Origin: Pontederia crassipes
Taxonomy: Eukaryota; Streptophyta; Magnoliopsida; Commelinales; Pontederiaceae
Direction: 5' to 3'
Length of the DNA stretch: 64,000 nucleotides
NCBI GenBank assembly: GCA_030549335.1
Contig: CM060194.1
Location: 38,767,171 to 38,831,170 of the forward strand
Shown here: positions 48,121 to 60,506 of the stretch, piece after piece
How the letters are laid out: each line of letters opens with the position of its first letter
Position numbering within the stretch: the stretch's first letter is position 1
Translations under genes and position numbers: made by a program
Notes under the pieces: generated by a model
What the model was told of the DNA's origin: nothing
The model's input: the letters and a program-made list of their open reading frames with translations, nothing else
The model's database searches: none

Positions 48121-48336
48121 GTTAAGTTAATTATTAATGCATGTAAGTTAAATACTACTTAATTACTTGAAGCTATTGCTGTTAAGTTAGTAACTAATGC
48201 ATGTTAAGATAAATATTACTTAATTACTTGAAACTATTGTTGTTAAGTTAGTTACTAATGCATGTCAAGTTAAATATTACTTAATTACTTGAAACTATTG
48301 CTGTTAAGTTAGTTACTAATGCAAGTTAACTTAAAT
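48121..48336. repeat. 61-bp tandem repeat, about 3.5 copies
   Basis: Units starting GTTAAGTTAGTTACTAATGC recur at 48121, 48181, 48242 and 48303. They lie between the GC-rich tract and the transposase-associated exon, so possibly within an intron of the outer CACTA gene. Confidence 0.85.
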
Positions 48337-48461
48337 CTAAAACCTCTTTTTGATAATTTTTTTTTCATAATTCTAGAGCCACTTTTTGATCATGTTCTCA
48401 TAAATTTTACTAAGAATGTACTTCGACACTCTTGGTGATAAAATGAGATTATGATTCGACG

Positions 48462-48665
48462 ATGAAGTACTTGAAATATGTGATTTTGGACTTCGTAAGT
48501 TCAAAACGTTTCAAGTACACAAATTTATTGACATATAGTTTGATGTTGTCTGTTACAAAAATGATAAAGTCAGATCGTAGTTGGATTCACCATTGGAAGG
48601 ATAAACATGGCGTCATAATTGAAGAATATAATGATGGTGTTGATGAATTCATTAATGTGTCATAT
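48462..48665 (+). pseudogene. Transposase-associated domain exon of the outer CACTA element (left half)
   Basis: The frame contains DRSWIHHWKDKHGVIIEEYN and DGVDEFINVSY, which fits the start of the plant CACTA transposase-associated domain (a DRSWM... motif followed by a GV..F segment). The coding sequence stops at the Tyr codon TAT that forms the target duplication of the inner CACTA element. It resumes in the same frame at 59261. Confidence 0.75.
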
Positions 48666-50104
48666 CACTACAAGAAAATAGACTATTACAGACGGTCAGA
48701 ACCGTTCGTAATTTGGCCAGAACCGTCGAAAATGACATTTTCCAACGGTTTTTATGACGGATAGCGTCTGTGCGAAAATGAGGCGTCGCAAACTATTTGC
48801 GACAGTTATTTCTGAACCGTCGATATTTTCGACGGTCCAGCTGGCGGGCGCGATCGTCGAACGTTGAAGATTTAAGACGGTTTGAGCTGTCGATATGTAT
48901 CGACGGCTTGAATCGTCGATACTGTCGACGGTTCAAGCCGTCGATATGTATCGACTGTTTGAACTGTCGATACTATCGACGATTTAAATCGTCGAAAACT
49001 CATATCGACGATTTGACCCATCGACGCCACAGTTGAGGCTCAAACTGTCGTTAACTTCAGACGGTTACAATTGTCGATGCTTAGCGACGATTGAGACCGT
49101 CTATAAGCTTGCACGGACGGTTAGAACCGTTGATAAGTATAAAAAAAATTAGTTGTCGATAATTAATTTTTAGTTGTTTCTGATGGTTCTAACCATTGGA
49201 AACGAAAAAAAAATTGCTGAAATTGGCTGTCCGAACAAATAATACAACACAATATTTGGATCCATTTGGATCATAATATGTAACCATCACATAACACATA
49301 ATATGCAAAGAGAACATATAGCTCAACACAACACAACACATGTAACCATCACATAATTGTCCAAACACAACACAATATCCAAACATAATATCCAAACACA
49401 ACCCATAATATCCAAACACCATTCCAAACACAACACATAATTGTCCAACACCATTACAAACATTTTAATGTTTTAGAAACATAAAAATGGTAAGCAAAGC
49501 AAAGAGAAGTCTTGGTCACGATGAAGATGGACACATGGGCCGAGCAAAGAGATGTCTCGCCTTTCCCGTCGGATCACAAGAGCTTTTCGCAAGGCAATTC
49601 GAACATCACTGCACAGCACAAAAGAGTCGGGAGAAAGTTAGTACCTTCTTCAAAAAAACTAGGAGAATGTGTAAAAAACTAGGGGAAGATTTTGAATTCA
49701 ACAACTACAGCAGCTTCTTCTAGACACCTAGTTTTAATTATCTGTTTGGGAGCAAGTATGACCTACTTATTCAGCAATGAAGTTTCTAGCTCCTCTCACT
49801 GCATTATCTAGCTAAGATGATATAATTGGCATTAAGTTAAAGGAACATATAGCAGGAGGATTAGTCTCATATGAAACATGATATTGAATAGGTGTGACGC
49901 ATTTTAATAAATCATGTGTACCAAGGCACATAGCAAATATTATCACGTGACCCAGTTTAAAACCTTCCCGCAAATTGCGACACAACACGAATGATCAAAT
50001 TCTTAGTTTAAATTCTATCGCAGAGAAATACACACTAATTCAAACTTACAACATCTAAAACGAGCGCAACACAACACACAAAAAACTATAAAACTAAATC
50101 TACC

Positions 50105-51615
50105 TCATCATCGACTTCACCACGCATGATGTCACGCACCATTTCTTCATTTCTTTTTTGGTACAATGTTCACGTTCTTTGAACTCCTTTCTAAGCTCCT
50201 GCATAACCTCTTGTCTGATCTCTTGCGTGAGCTCTTGCTTAATCGAATTCCTCATATGATCCATAATTTTTTGCATACCTTGACCAGAGGAACCTGAACT
50301 GAAATAGATTTATGACCATATCCAATATCTGCTGTACTGACAGAAGATCCGAGGCCGTAAATGCGACCTTTCTTCACCCCGACGTGGTCCGTCCAAAGTT
50401 GTCTTGGAGACAGCGGTGTGGTCCTCTCTTACGTGGCTTGCGTAATGTGCTCGACTTCTTTTGTTTAGTAAGACTACTGAAATTAGAAAAAAAAAATCAA
50501 CGATACTAAAAAATATTATAAATCAATGACGATTTTACTATCTTATAGATTTACTTGAAATTTAAAAAAAAAGTGGCACATAAATTTACATACATGTCTC
50601 CCGAGCAAATGATGAAACCCATTCTTTGTTCTTCTTTTGATGAGTTTGGAGAAATACTTCGTCCTGAGTAGGTGATCTACCCGTCTCTTTCTCCTGCAGT
50701 TAAAAATATCAAATAAAGTATAATATTTTATTGGCACAATATTCAAAGACCTTACCATTTTCTTGGCAATTGTGCTCGTGGATACACATCTGCCCGAATG
50801 CAAGCTGCTCCGTGGTCGGACTCTCGACTTATTTTTGCTTTTTCGTACTTCGATTTGTACTCTTCGGTGGACCACTTTCATAGCAATTTGATACAAACGA
50901 CCTCGGGGATCCAATTGGGCCATTCTCCAACAGCTCGAGCTTCCGAAAGCATCACGGACAATCTCTTCGAGCACCTAGAATTAAAAGCCTTCCACATTTG
51001 TTTCATATTCTCAGGCTCCCACCACACATCAGCCTGCATGTATATAAAAATAATTATAGTAGTACGAAGATAAATTTTAATGACCAAGTTGGCTTCTAAG
51101 GATACCTAAAATTTACTAAATAGCATCTGTCTTGTGGCATAAGAAACTTCCCTCCATGTAAGCCACACATCAGTATACCTATGTCGCAACACTTTAGTAA
51201 CTGCCGCAGCCGCGGGTTTCGACAGTACAAACATGGAAGAATACAAAATTATAAAATGTGATGGGTGAATCACAAAATGAACAAGAATTCAAAATACATA
51301 AAATAACACTTATCCTAAATTTCTATCTGGCTGTAAGTATGCTTTGTGCACACGATTTGACGAAACCTGATCTGAGCTTTCCACAGAACCAGGAGCTCTA
51401 ACGGGTTCTTCCGACAATTGTGTCTCCAGGTCGGCAATATCAGCATGAGAGGAAGGAGCTGACGGAGGAGACTGCCGTTCTATTATGCGAATGCCCGTGA
51501 CTGATCTACGAGCCGGCGGAGTAGAATTATCTCTAGGGATGACCGGCTCCTTTTCCTTATTTTTTCTTTTACCAAAATGAAACATCTGCATGATACAAAA
51601 TTTAATGCAAGTCAA
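50105..51615 (-). pseudogene. Second CACTA gene, Transposase_24-like
   Basis: Pieces in several minus-strand frames add up to a typical second CACTA protein. There is a Ser/Pro-rich N-terminus (51615-51310). A segment with WWEPENMKQMWKAFNSRCSK and SEARAVGEWPNWIPEVV (51087-50878) follows, then one with FGSSSCWRMAQLDPRGRLYQ (50974 onward). A KKGRIYGLGSS motif lies near 50340, and a Glu/Lys/Arg-rich coiled-coil tail at about 50280-50110. Such proteins bind subterminal repeats in other CACTA elements. Frame changes make this copy inactive or require introns that I cannot place. Confidence 0.65.
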
Positions 51616-52079
51616 ATTTACAATTGATACAAAACTTTAATGTGACAACATCTCGACCTGACTATGTTCGTCTACGTCTTGTGTCACATCTTCAGGAATG
51701 GAATTGTACGTATAACTCGAGAATCAATTCCTAATATCCGGAGGTGCTTATAAAAAATAAACAAATTAATTCGATTAAGTTTATGCGTAAAATTATGATC
51801 ATTATTTCAAACACTCATGAGATGAAAGAGAATATGAAAAAGCATTATCCTTGTCAGGCATCCGTCGATCCGATTGATCGTCAACATGCATCGCTAACGC
51901 ATCAAACAATATGGCGAGAGATAATAATTTGAATAAACCATTATGATACAACATCAATATTAGTCATAAGCGAACAATTCGTAAGATAACAATAGTCATA
52001 ATACAAGATCCCGATATTCGTAAGATAAAAATACAACATGAACGTGACATTAGGCAATAATAACATTAGTCATCATTTG

Positions 52080-55000
52080 AGTTATCAAATGACTGGTACT
52101 CATCATCATCATTATCATATGAAGATAATGTAGTTTCAAATTCATCGTCATCCGAAGCATTCTCATCATTTTATATGTTGGCATTATCGAAGTCTTCAAA
52201 TACTTGTTCTGAATCTTGTAGATCGTCCACTAATTCGGTGACTACAATAGGGGCCACAGAAGTATTTGAGTCATCTTGATATGCACATTGCAACGTACCA
52301 TCAATTTCTATCCTACTTTTTACCTTCGTCTTTATTATAACCCACCATTGTGCTTTGTCCCTAGTCTTCTCCGGATATGGCACATAATATACCTATCTTG
52401 TAGAAGACGAAATAATGAAAGGATCAAAATGATCATAACACATATTGTGACGTATTTCAACTATTTTAAAATTTTTGTTAACTCACATCCCTCTCCTTTC
52501 CTTTGGATCAAAACAATTACACTCAAATAATGTGACTCTATTACCTCCAGTATATTGCAGCTGAATTATGTCTTTGAGAATACCATAGTAGTCACGCTCA
52601 TTTTCTCCGTCCGTGGATCCTTTGACACATACTCCACTTTTCACGATTTTCTTCCCGATCGACCAAGTTTCCGTGTGAAACATATAACTATTCAGAAAAT
52701 ACACCGGCCCACTTTTCACCTCTCGAGCTGGTCCCCATGCCAAATTATGGAGACCAAACGTCGTGCCGGTATTGAGAACCTAAAAAGAAAATGAATGTCA
52801 AGAATAGATCGTGAAGACTTCAAATTGATCAACATCGTAAGAGTTACCTGATCCTTAAACCACAGTGTGAAGTCATTCTCGATACTATCTTGAACACGTT
52901 CTTCAGGGACATTGTAGTACTGCAAGAAAGCACTACATACAAGTGATGGCTAAATCAAAATATTGTTTAGGAAGACAAAAAAGAAAAAAATGCATGGAGA
53001 ATAAACTTACTTAATGTACCCTTGCACTTCCTGCGTGTTTAGAAGGACATGATTCGTGACAGACTTGAATTCTGCATCACTCAACCATCTACTTCTTCGC
53101 TTCCCAAATTGTCGTCCTAACTGATTGAAGATCAATAAAGATACCACAACAGACTGTTCTTCTGGAACTTCATCATTTCGATGAACACTGGTCTTTTCAC
53201 ACTTAATATGGGACTCAAAGTAGTAGGAACAAAAGTATGAAATCTCTTGAATCATATACGCTTCACATATGGATCCTTCGACACGTGCTTTGTTCTTAAT
53301 CGTCCTTTTAATTTGATTAATATATCTTTCAAAAGGATACATCTACCTATATTGTATTGGTCCACCTAACCTTGCTTCATATGGCAGATGAATAGGTAAG
53401 TGATCCATGGAATCAAAGAATCTCGATGGAAATATTCGTTCCAACTTATATAATATTATCGAAATATTACATTCCAATTGGGTCATATTTTCCACCGTTA
53501 ATGTTGTCGAACACAATTCCTTGAAGAATTGACTCAATTTCGTTATCGGCTTCCAAATTTTGTCCGACAGTGAAGAAAATGTAGTAGGAAGCAAAGTTTC
53601 CAAGAATATGTGACAGTCATGACTTTTCATGACAAACAAATGCAAGTTATTCATGTCCACACATCGGGTTAGATTTGATGCATAACCATTCGACATTCTC
53701 AGCTCTTGGATCCATCGACACACTTGAGTCTTCTGTTCTTTAGTGAGAACATAACTTGCCTTTGGCTTAGATAATCTACCGTTAGGTAAAGTAGCTAAGT
53801 GCAACTCTGGCCTTCGACAATACTCCTTCAAATCTAGTCTCACGTTTAGGTTGTCCTTTTTTTTACCCTTAATGTCCATTACAGTGTTGAATACATTTTC
53901 AAACACATTTTTTTTTCAATGTGCATGGTGTCCAAATTGTGACGTATCAAACAATAAGACCAATAAGGTAAATCCCAGAATATACTTCGTTTGGTCCAGT
54001 TATGACAAACACCATACTCATTGTATGTGACATTTGAGTCGTCGATAATTCTGCATAAAGCATTGACAATGCGACGTAATTGAGCTCCTGAGCATCTGAT
54101 CGGAGCCATGTCTTCTATAACCCTATTCCGTCGAAATGCATTTCGATTATTTCTGTACGGATGATCAGCTGTAAGAAACCATCTATGGCAAGCAAACCAA
54201 CTATTTTTACCCCCATTTCTCAAAGTGAACGCATCTGAGTGTTCCATACAACATGGATAAGCTAGTTTCCCTACGGTCATCCAACTAAACAAATTCCATA
54301 GGCAGGAAAATCATTAATGGTCCACAATAAGGCAGCTTTCAAGGTAAAGTTTTATTTGGTCGACACATCATAAGCGACGACACCATTCTGCGATTCTTTT
54401 AACTCATCTATTAGAGGCTGTAAATACACGTCTATCCTCTATTTAGGACTGTGAGGACTAGGAATAATGCATGTTGAAAACATATAAGGTGCGGACATAC
54501 AAATCCCAGGTGGTAAATTATATGATGTTACTATGACCGGCCAACAAGAATAAGGAACCGAAGTATGACCATATGGTGTAAAACCATCCGTGCATAATCC
54601 GAGCCTTATGTTCCTTTCGTCCCTAGCAAAATTAGGATGCTTACGATCAAAATGTTTCCACGCTTCACCATCTGATGGGTGAAGCATGACGCCTTCAGAA
54701 GTATTATGTTGTGCATGCCACTTCATTTGCGACACTGACCCTATAGACGAGTATAGTCTTTTAAGTATGAGAATAAGAGGCAAATAATGTATTCTTTTCA
54801 CAGTCACTTGAGTCTTGTTAGTCACTCTATATCGTTTTGCCCCACAAAATTTGCATTCATTTAGATTGATGTCGTCGTCATAATATAACATACAACCATC
54901 ACGACAACAATCTATTTTAGTTGAGCCAAGACCAAGTTTACTAATCAATCTTTTTGTCCTATAAAATTTTTTAGGAAAGTGAGCCCCATTTGGTGTGATC

Positions 55001-55608
55001 TCTTTTAAAATATCTAGAAATGCATCAAAATATGCTTGTGAAATATTGTGGTCGACTTTCAGACTCAACAATCTAACAACAAGTGATAGTTCCGAATGAC
55101 TTTCACACTCGGGGCATAAGGATTGGCTCGATGCGTTTAGCAAGTCATAAAAATCTCTTGCTTCTGGATTTGGAGTCTCTTTATCCTACTCAAATCTAAT
55201 ATTTTCATACTCAGTTGCAGCTGCGTCATAAACTAACTGTTTATGTTGCGAAGTAAATCCTTCTTGAGGATCGACAAAATGAAGACCTGGATTTGGTACG
55301 CTTGTCGAAGGTGCTCCTTCACTTAAATCATCCCATTGCTAATAATTGGGTTTGAAACCCTTTCTATATAAGTGAACCTTAACTGTCTCTAGCGTCTATA
55401 ACTTTGTGCTAACTCATTTCAAGCAAGGACACCTAATTGTTTCCTCCTGCTGATATTGGAAAGACTGACAAGACACACTAACATAATAGTCAACGCCATC
55501 TATGAATTCTTGTGTCAAACCTCTACGATCAGGATTATTTCTATTATACATCCATCGACGATCGTTCAAGTATGACATAATGTAATAAAACCGGTCAAAA
55601 GTTGACAA
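52080..55608 (-). pseudogene. TNP2-like CACTA transposase
   Basis: The minus strand reads in order: a transposase-associated domain (55608-55414, RRWMYNRNNPDRRGLTQEFI), then a Cys-rich segment and the Transposase_21 domain (55143-54439, with CTDGFTPYGHTSVPYSCWPV and YNLPPGICMSAPYM). The next pieces are 54292-53879 (AYPCCMEHSDAFTLRNGGKN, HNLDTMHIEKKMC), a DUF4218-like region (53906-53007) and a DUF4216-like region (52743-52483, AREVKSGPVYFLNSYMFHTE, GVCVKG). An acidic tail ends near 52171. TNP2 proteins cut and join CACTA ends. At least one frameshift, near 53890, and several stops suggest a decayed gene, though some breaks may be introns. Confidence 0.85.
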
Positions 55609-55619
55609 TCAATCCAACG

Positions 55620-58200
55620 GTTCACATATTCCGTCATTTAAAAAAACATCGAAGAAACATCGTAAACACTAAATACAACTAATCAGGAACAAATCATAAA
55701 CACTCTTATGAACTTAAAATAAATACTAATTAGAAATAATGAAGAACATCATAAACACTAATTAGAAATAAACAGGAACATCGTAAACACTAATTAAAAG
55801 TAATCATTGCACTACAAAATAACAAATAAGAACTAATGAATGAAATCTAAAGGAACAAACTTAAACAATTTACGTCGTTCAGAGTGACAGAATTAAAGTA
55901 CTCAGTTGCCAACACATGTAAATAGTAATTACTTAAACACTTACGTCGTTTAGAGTGACAGCGACAACAATGTTATATTCCAAAACTTGCATGTAAATCA
56001 AACATAGTGATCAAGCTAGCAACAAATCAAAATCAAGATGATGATCTGAAACATATCATTGAAATAACATAGCCGTATCAAGAACTTCTACTCTCTCGCC
56101 TTCTTTCACTATGAATGAAAGCCTCACATGCATACCTTAGAATGTCTTTATGGAGCAACAAAGTCTTTATTTCCAAAACCCTAAAAATCATAAAAATGAT
56201 AAACTTTTTTTTAGGAGGATAAAAATGAAAAACCTATTTCCAATATGGAGGCATAACCCTATAAAGAAAGAAAAAATGAATATAAACAAAGAGTAGAGAA
56301 TAGATCACCATATTGATTTGGATTGCCAACAATAAGTAATCTGTAAATCTTTTAGACTCGAGATATGTCAACATAAAAAGAAAGGAAGTATACTTGCTCA
56401 TAAAGTGAAAACCAAAAACACAATTTTATGAGTTCCATGACATCAATGCAATTACATGAGATCAACTCAAAGACAATACTTTTAAGTAGGATAAAGTATA
56501 GCTAAATTAAAGTCAACCAATTCTGGTTCAAAGTACACAAAGCTCACATGAAGCAACTAGGGAAATAGTAGTGGTATATGAAAATTGCACAAACCTTTGA
56601 TAACTTCCCACCAATGCGAGTGTACTTTGATGGATTTTTAAGGTACTCAACTACTTCTTCAAGCTCTTGCTTTGCATCATCACAACCTTTGACATCCTAG
56701 CTTAAAGGTTTTAACATTCTGGACAAGATTAACAGAATTTATCAGTGTTGGAAGTTGAACACAAACAAGACACAGATGACGACAATGTGTTGCTGTCAGA
56801 AGGAGGAAAATAAAAAAGAACAGAAAACTACAGACAATCATAGCCATGAATTAAAAGGGAAACATCACAAGAAAGGCACCAGACGAGAAACATGTCCTAC
56901 ATGGAGTTTGCTTTCTAGGTGGAAAGTGTAGCCAAAATTTACTGCCGCTCCCCTGTTGGTTCCATGTTTTTCTAAGTGTAACATAATGTAGTATCTAATC
57001 ATGTAGCATAGAAGTTATCACGTCTACTTTTATTATATGTTTTATATTACTCACTGCCATGTCATTTCTGCTAGTATTTTTCTATTTATCAAACTATTAT
57101 TTTGCCTTTTTTATTTATCAAATTATAATTGTACCCTTCGATGTGAAATGAATTAAAAAGATGAGAGGAAAAAACTCTTCTTCACAAGGAGGAGGATGAG
57201 CCCCATTTTTTTAGTCCATTTATTTTGGAGTCATAAATGAATAAAAAAGATACCTAAATAAATAAAAAATGAGAAAATGAAACTGTTGGAAATATTAAGA
57301 TGGAAGTCAAATAAAGTATAATAAAGAAATGAGAACATTTGTCATTTTTTTTAAATTTCAAGATGATTGTAATACACAGTAGAAAGATAACACCCCTAGC
57401 AAAATATAATATATATAATATTATCAATCGAATGGCACATTATTTCTTGGATATGTTTTTAAAAATAACTGAGAGTGATAATTTTTGTGTTAGAATATAT
57501 ATAGATCAAATCTGCTCAGACAAAAATCTCTTTTAGAAACTTCTTCATTTGATTTAAATAATTCTTATTAATTTGTAACACAAACAAACGGTAAAAAAGA
57601 TAATCTGATTCAAACTTTGTTACATCTCCTTACATTCATGAATAATTCTCATAGTAAATCAATTATCAAACGTTTAGTAAAAAAAAGGTAGAAATACAGT
57701 GGCTCATCAAGCACTATTGAAGAGAGAAGAACAAATGGGGCCTGAAAAAATGTCATGGCTTCGTGCAAATGGACCTAGTTAAGTTGCTCTTATCCCCACT
57801 ATCATTTTCTCCATATTCGTTTACTACTAGGAGCAATGAATGTGACTTTATATAATATATAAAAAAACTAAGATGTGCCCCATTTCAAGTACAGTTCACT
57901 GTGCATGCAACAGATCCACATGTGCAACACAATTGCATGCAGATACTTATCTTTTATTCCCTTTTGGATCCCGAACAAGATACACTCCTAAAGCAAATTA
58001 ATTAAGTACTCGGAGATCGATGTTGCAACGCCATACACATCCAATTTGATGGCTTAATAGAGTAATTACTAATTAGCATGCATGGCAAAAAAACCCTACA
58101 ACATGTTTCAATAATTGCCTTAAACTAACTTGATTAAACTAAAACCTTCCAAGTTATAAGCACAAACAAACAACGGCAACATTATATGGAACAAGATGGA
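55620..58200. other. Upstream part of the inner CACTA element, mostly non-coding
   Basis: AT-rich sequence between the TNP2-like gene and the right subterminal repeats. Apart from the FtsH-like fragment at 56596-56718, only a possible coding-like stretch at about 56083-56165 (minus strand, MHVRLSFIVKEGERVEVLDT) stood out, and I could not identify it. Confidence 0.4.
56596..56718 (-). pseudogene. Captured exon fragment resembling plant FtsH protease
   Basis: On the minus strand the piece reads NVKTFK, then [19 protein letters not shown], then [14 protein letters not shown]. This is the strongly conserved stretch just before the Walker A loop of FtsH AAA metalloproteases, closest in memory to plant FTSH11. 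It is bounded by an acceptor-like TTGTCCAG and a donor-like GTTTGTG, so it looks like one whole exon with its introns. A 4-base insertion (CTAG, 56697-56700) and a one-base deletion in an A run (near 56640) break the frame. The rest of the AAA domain is not seen nearby. It lies inside the inner CACTA element, which suggests gene-fragment capture. Confidence 0.75.
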
Positions 58201-58319
58201 GCGCATTAATTAAAATGCTTTGCATTTTGGATGTTGCTGCTCTTCTAGAGAAGCAATGCATATGCATGTCAAGCTTGATGCTTCCAAGTCTTTTCGTTGC
58301 AACGGAGGATGTGTTTGGA

Positions 58320-58600
58320 TTCTTCTTCCCCCTAGGGCGGCCGGATCTGGCCGCCGCGCGCGGAGGGCGGCTGGATCTGGGAGGGCGGAGAGAGCAAGGA
58401 GGGCGGGGATCGGAGCCTACCTGCGTCAGAGATTGCAGACGCGACGGAGAGCTGGCAGGCGGCGAGCGAACGCAATGCAGGTGGCGGACACAAGCGCCGG
58501 CGGCCGACGGTCAAGGTGGCATGCATTTGGCGGAGCGCGAATGCCGGGAAGGTTACCGGAGGTCGCCGCCGGACGAAATGTGCACGAGCGATTGAGTGTA
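58320..58600. repeat. GC-rich block next to the right subterminal repeats of the inner CACTA element
   Basis: GGCGGCCGGATCTGGCCGCC-like sequence recalls the GC-rich middle of the small CACTA element at 29620-29880. Open frames on both strands (for example 58215-58669) have no known motif. Confidence 0.45.
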
Positions 58601-59257
58601 GAAGAGAGGGAAACGGTGAAAGTGACAGTGGGGTCGGATATTTATAGAGCTAGTTTTCGACGGTCGTAATTGTCGGAAAGTAGATAAATATAATATAATA
58701 TTAATTCAAATTAAGATAGTCAAACTCGCTGGACGAACCGTCGAAACTTTTGACGGTTTTAGCCGTCAAAATATATAATAATATATGTCAACTGAAAGAG
58801 AATTATATAAATTATAAATTTCCATTTTCGACGGTCAACATTGTCGAAAACAATTAAAGTAGAATATTTTAATTAATTAAAATCAATTAACATTTCGATG
58901 GGTCTGACCGTCGAAATATCAACGGTTCCGTGAAACGTCGCAACTTTCGACGGTCGGAACCGTCAACAAATAAAATAATAGTACCCGACCAACGTTAAAA
59001 TATTTTGACGGCTAAAATCGCTGGAAGTTTTGACGGATACGTGAACCATAAAAAAACCAGCATGGACACTGATCATCCAGTTTTAACATCATCGACGGTT
59101 ACGATCATCGAAATTTTCGACGGAAAGTTTCGACGAATTTAGAACCGTCGAAAATTCAGACGGCTAAAACCGTCGACGATAATTTCAATGAATTATTTTA
59201 CACGGATTTCTGCTCGTCGAAATCAAACCATCAAAAATCGGGCTTTTTCTTGTAGTG

Positions 59258-60095
59258 TATCAAAATCAAGGTGTTGCTTCTTCATATGGCGAAATCTTAT
59301 GTCCATGTCGGAAGTGCAAATGTTATTAATGGAAAGTAAGATATGATGTGCAGAAAGATTTAGATTACAACGGTTTTTTTACTGACATACACAAAGTGAT
59401 TCTTTCATGGCAAAGAAAGATGGGCTAAAGAAACAACTAATGTAGATACCGTTGTGGGCGACTTGAGCAATCCGTAGAGCAACATGATATAAGATGCCAT
59501 GTTAGGAGAAAATGTTGGCGACAATTGATTGGAGAAGACTCGAATCCTTTGGCTTCTAAGTTTTATAATATTCTCGAAGAAGCAGATGAACCTTTATGAG
59601 ATGGATGCATGAAGCAAACTACACTTTCTGCAGTGGCACAACTAATGAACTTGAAATCAGAATTTAATATGAGCGAAAGTTGTTTTGACCGGATGCTTGT
59701 CATTATTAAGAGTATGCTTCCAGCTTCAGAGAAACGGATGATGAGAGATTTAGGATTGGAATATCAGAAGATTGATGTATGTCGCAATCATTGCATGTTG
59801 TACTACAAGGAAAACAATTCACTTATGACTTGTTCTATTTGTGGTGAGCCCAATTTCAAACCGAAAAAGAATTCCCAAAGTTCAAAAAAATGTGACAAAT
59901 GTAATATTTAGATACTTTCTGATTGTTCCATGATTACAACAACTATTTCTTTCTGAAAAAATTGCATCATTTATGAGGTGGCACAAAGAATGGGCACGTG
60001 ATGATCAAAATTCAATTACACATCCTTCGGATGCTGAGGCATGAAAATGATTTGTTGCACTTCATCTGGCTTTTTCTACAAAATCACGCAATATA
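59258..60095 (+). pseudogene. Outer CACTA transposase continuation
   Basis: Right after the TAT duplication the frame opens with NQGVASSYGEILCPCRKCKC, the Cys-rich end of the transposase-associated domain, then stops. Further on (59609-59911) the Transposase_21 N-terminal part is readable (LNLKSEFNMSESCFDRMLVI, DVCRNHCMLYYKENNS, CSICGEPNFKP). Near 59965-60085 come FMRWHKEWARDDQNSITHPS and a segment like FVALHLAFSTKSRN. Stops and frame changes show it is dead. Confidence 0.8.
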
Positions 60096-60506
60096 AATCG
60101 CGTTAAGCAATGGGTGAAAGGTCTCAAGCCAAACCTCCATGGAAGGGTAAAATGTTATAACTATCAGACCCTTCAAGTTGCGGATGAGTTTGCTACCATG
60201 TTTGAAAATGAAAATGCCACAAATAAAACTCAATCGAATTAGACGCATATCAATAATGATCTGAATCATATTTGGGGTAAAGATGGAAGACGAGAAAGAA
60301 GAGAGAAGCATTGTAAAGACAACTACAATCGAGAAAGGTGATATCCAGCATGGAATGAGCCTCCGCCACATAGAAAATCATGCAATCACTGCCACAAAAT
60401 GCATCTCGGTGAACGCTATTGGGAGACGGGAGCATGCCTAAATTTTGGTAAGATGGATCACTTTGCAAGAGATTGCGATGAACCAAGGCAGGTCGAACCT
60501 CTATAA
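60096..60506 (+). pseudogene. Ty3-like gag relic
   Basis: The plus strand reads VKQWVKGLKPNLHGRVKCYN (end of a gag core), then a charged stretch and a knuckle region CNHCHKMHLGERYWETGAC followed by NFGKMDHFARDC, where the second cysteine of the last knuckle is missing. Two in-frame stops are present. It directly follows the outer CACTA transposase sequence, which it probably truncated. Confidence 0.65.

Larger units (their letters stand above)
48666..59257 (-). mobile_element. Inner CACTA element (10.6 kb) nested in the outer one
   Basis: The left end CACTACAAGAAAATAG and right end CTTTTTCTTGTAGTG are CACTA terminal repeats. TAT on both sides (48663-48665 and 59258-59260) is the expected 3-bp target duplication. 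Subterminal GACGGT/ACCGTC repeats are dense at 48690-49200 and 58660-59240. On the minus strand lie a TNP2-like transposase (52080-55608) and a second gene of the Transposase_24 type (50105-51615), the usual two-gene layout. Both are broken, so mobility now would need help. Between the TNP2-like gene and the right end is a captured fragment resembling FtsH. Confidence 0.92.
45639..60095 (+). mobile_element. Outer CACTA element with AGCGTC subterminal repeats, 3' end lost
   Basis: It begins CACTACAAGAAAATGGGCG directly after the FAR1-type relic. AGCGTC/GACGCT-type repeats are dense at 45660-46580 and 47080-47275. Downstream come a GC-rich repeat tract, a transposase-associated exon (48462-48665) and, beyond the second CACTA element, the continuation of that exon and of a TNP2-like transposase (59258-60090). 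Transcription is on the plus strand. No CACTA 3' terminus is found; transposase similarity stops near 60095, where gag-like sequence of an LTR element begins. The subterminal motif differs from the GACGGT motif of the inner element, so the two belong to different subfamilies. Confidence 0.75.

Noticed and set aside
49487..49723. 78-codon plus-strand frame in the inner CACTA element
   Set aside because: No recognisable domain, opposite in strand to the element's genes and not supported by context.
58215..58669. Overlapping frames of 126 and 149 codons in a GC-rich block
   Set aside because: Open on several frames and both strands, no motif, and within CACTA subterminal DNA.
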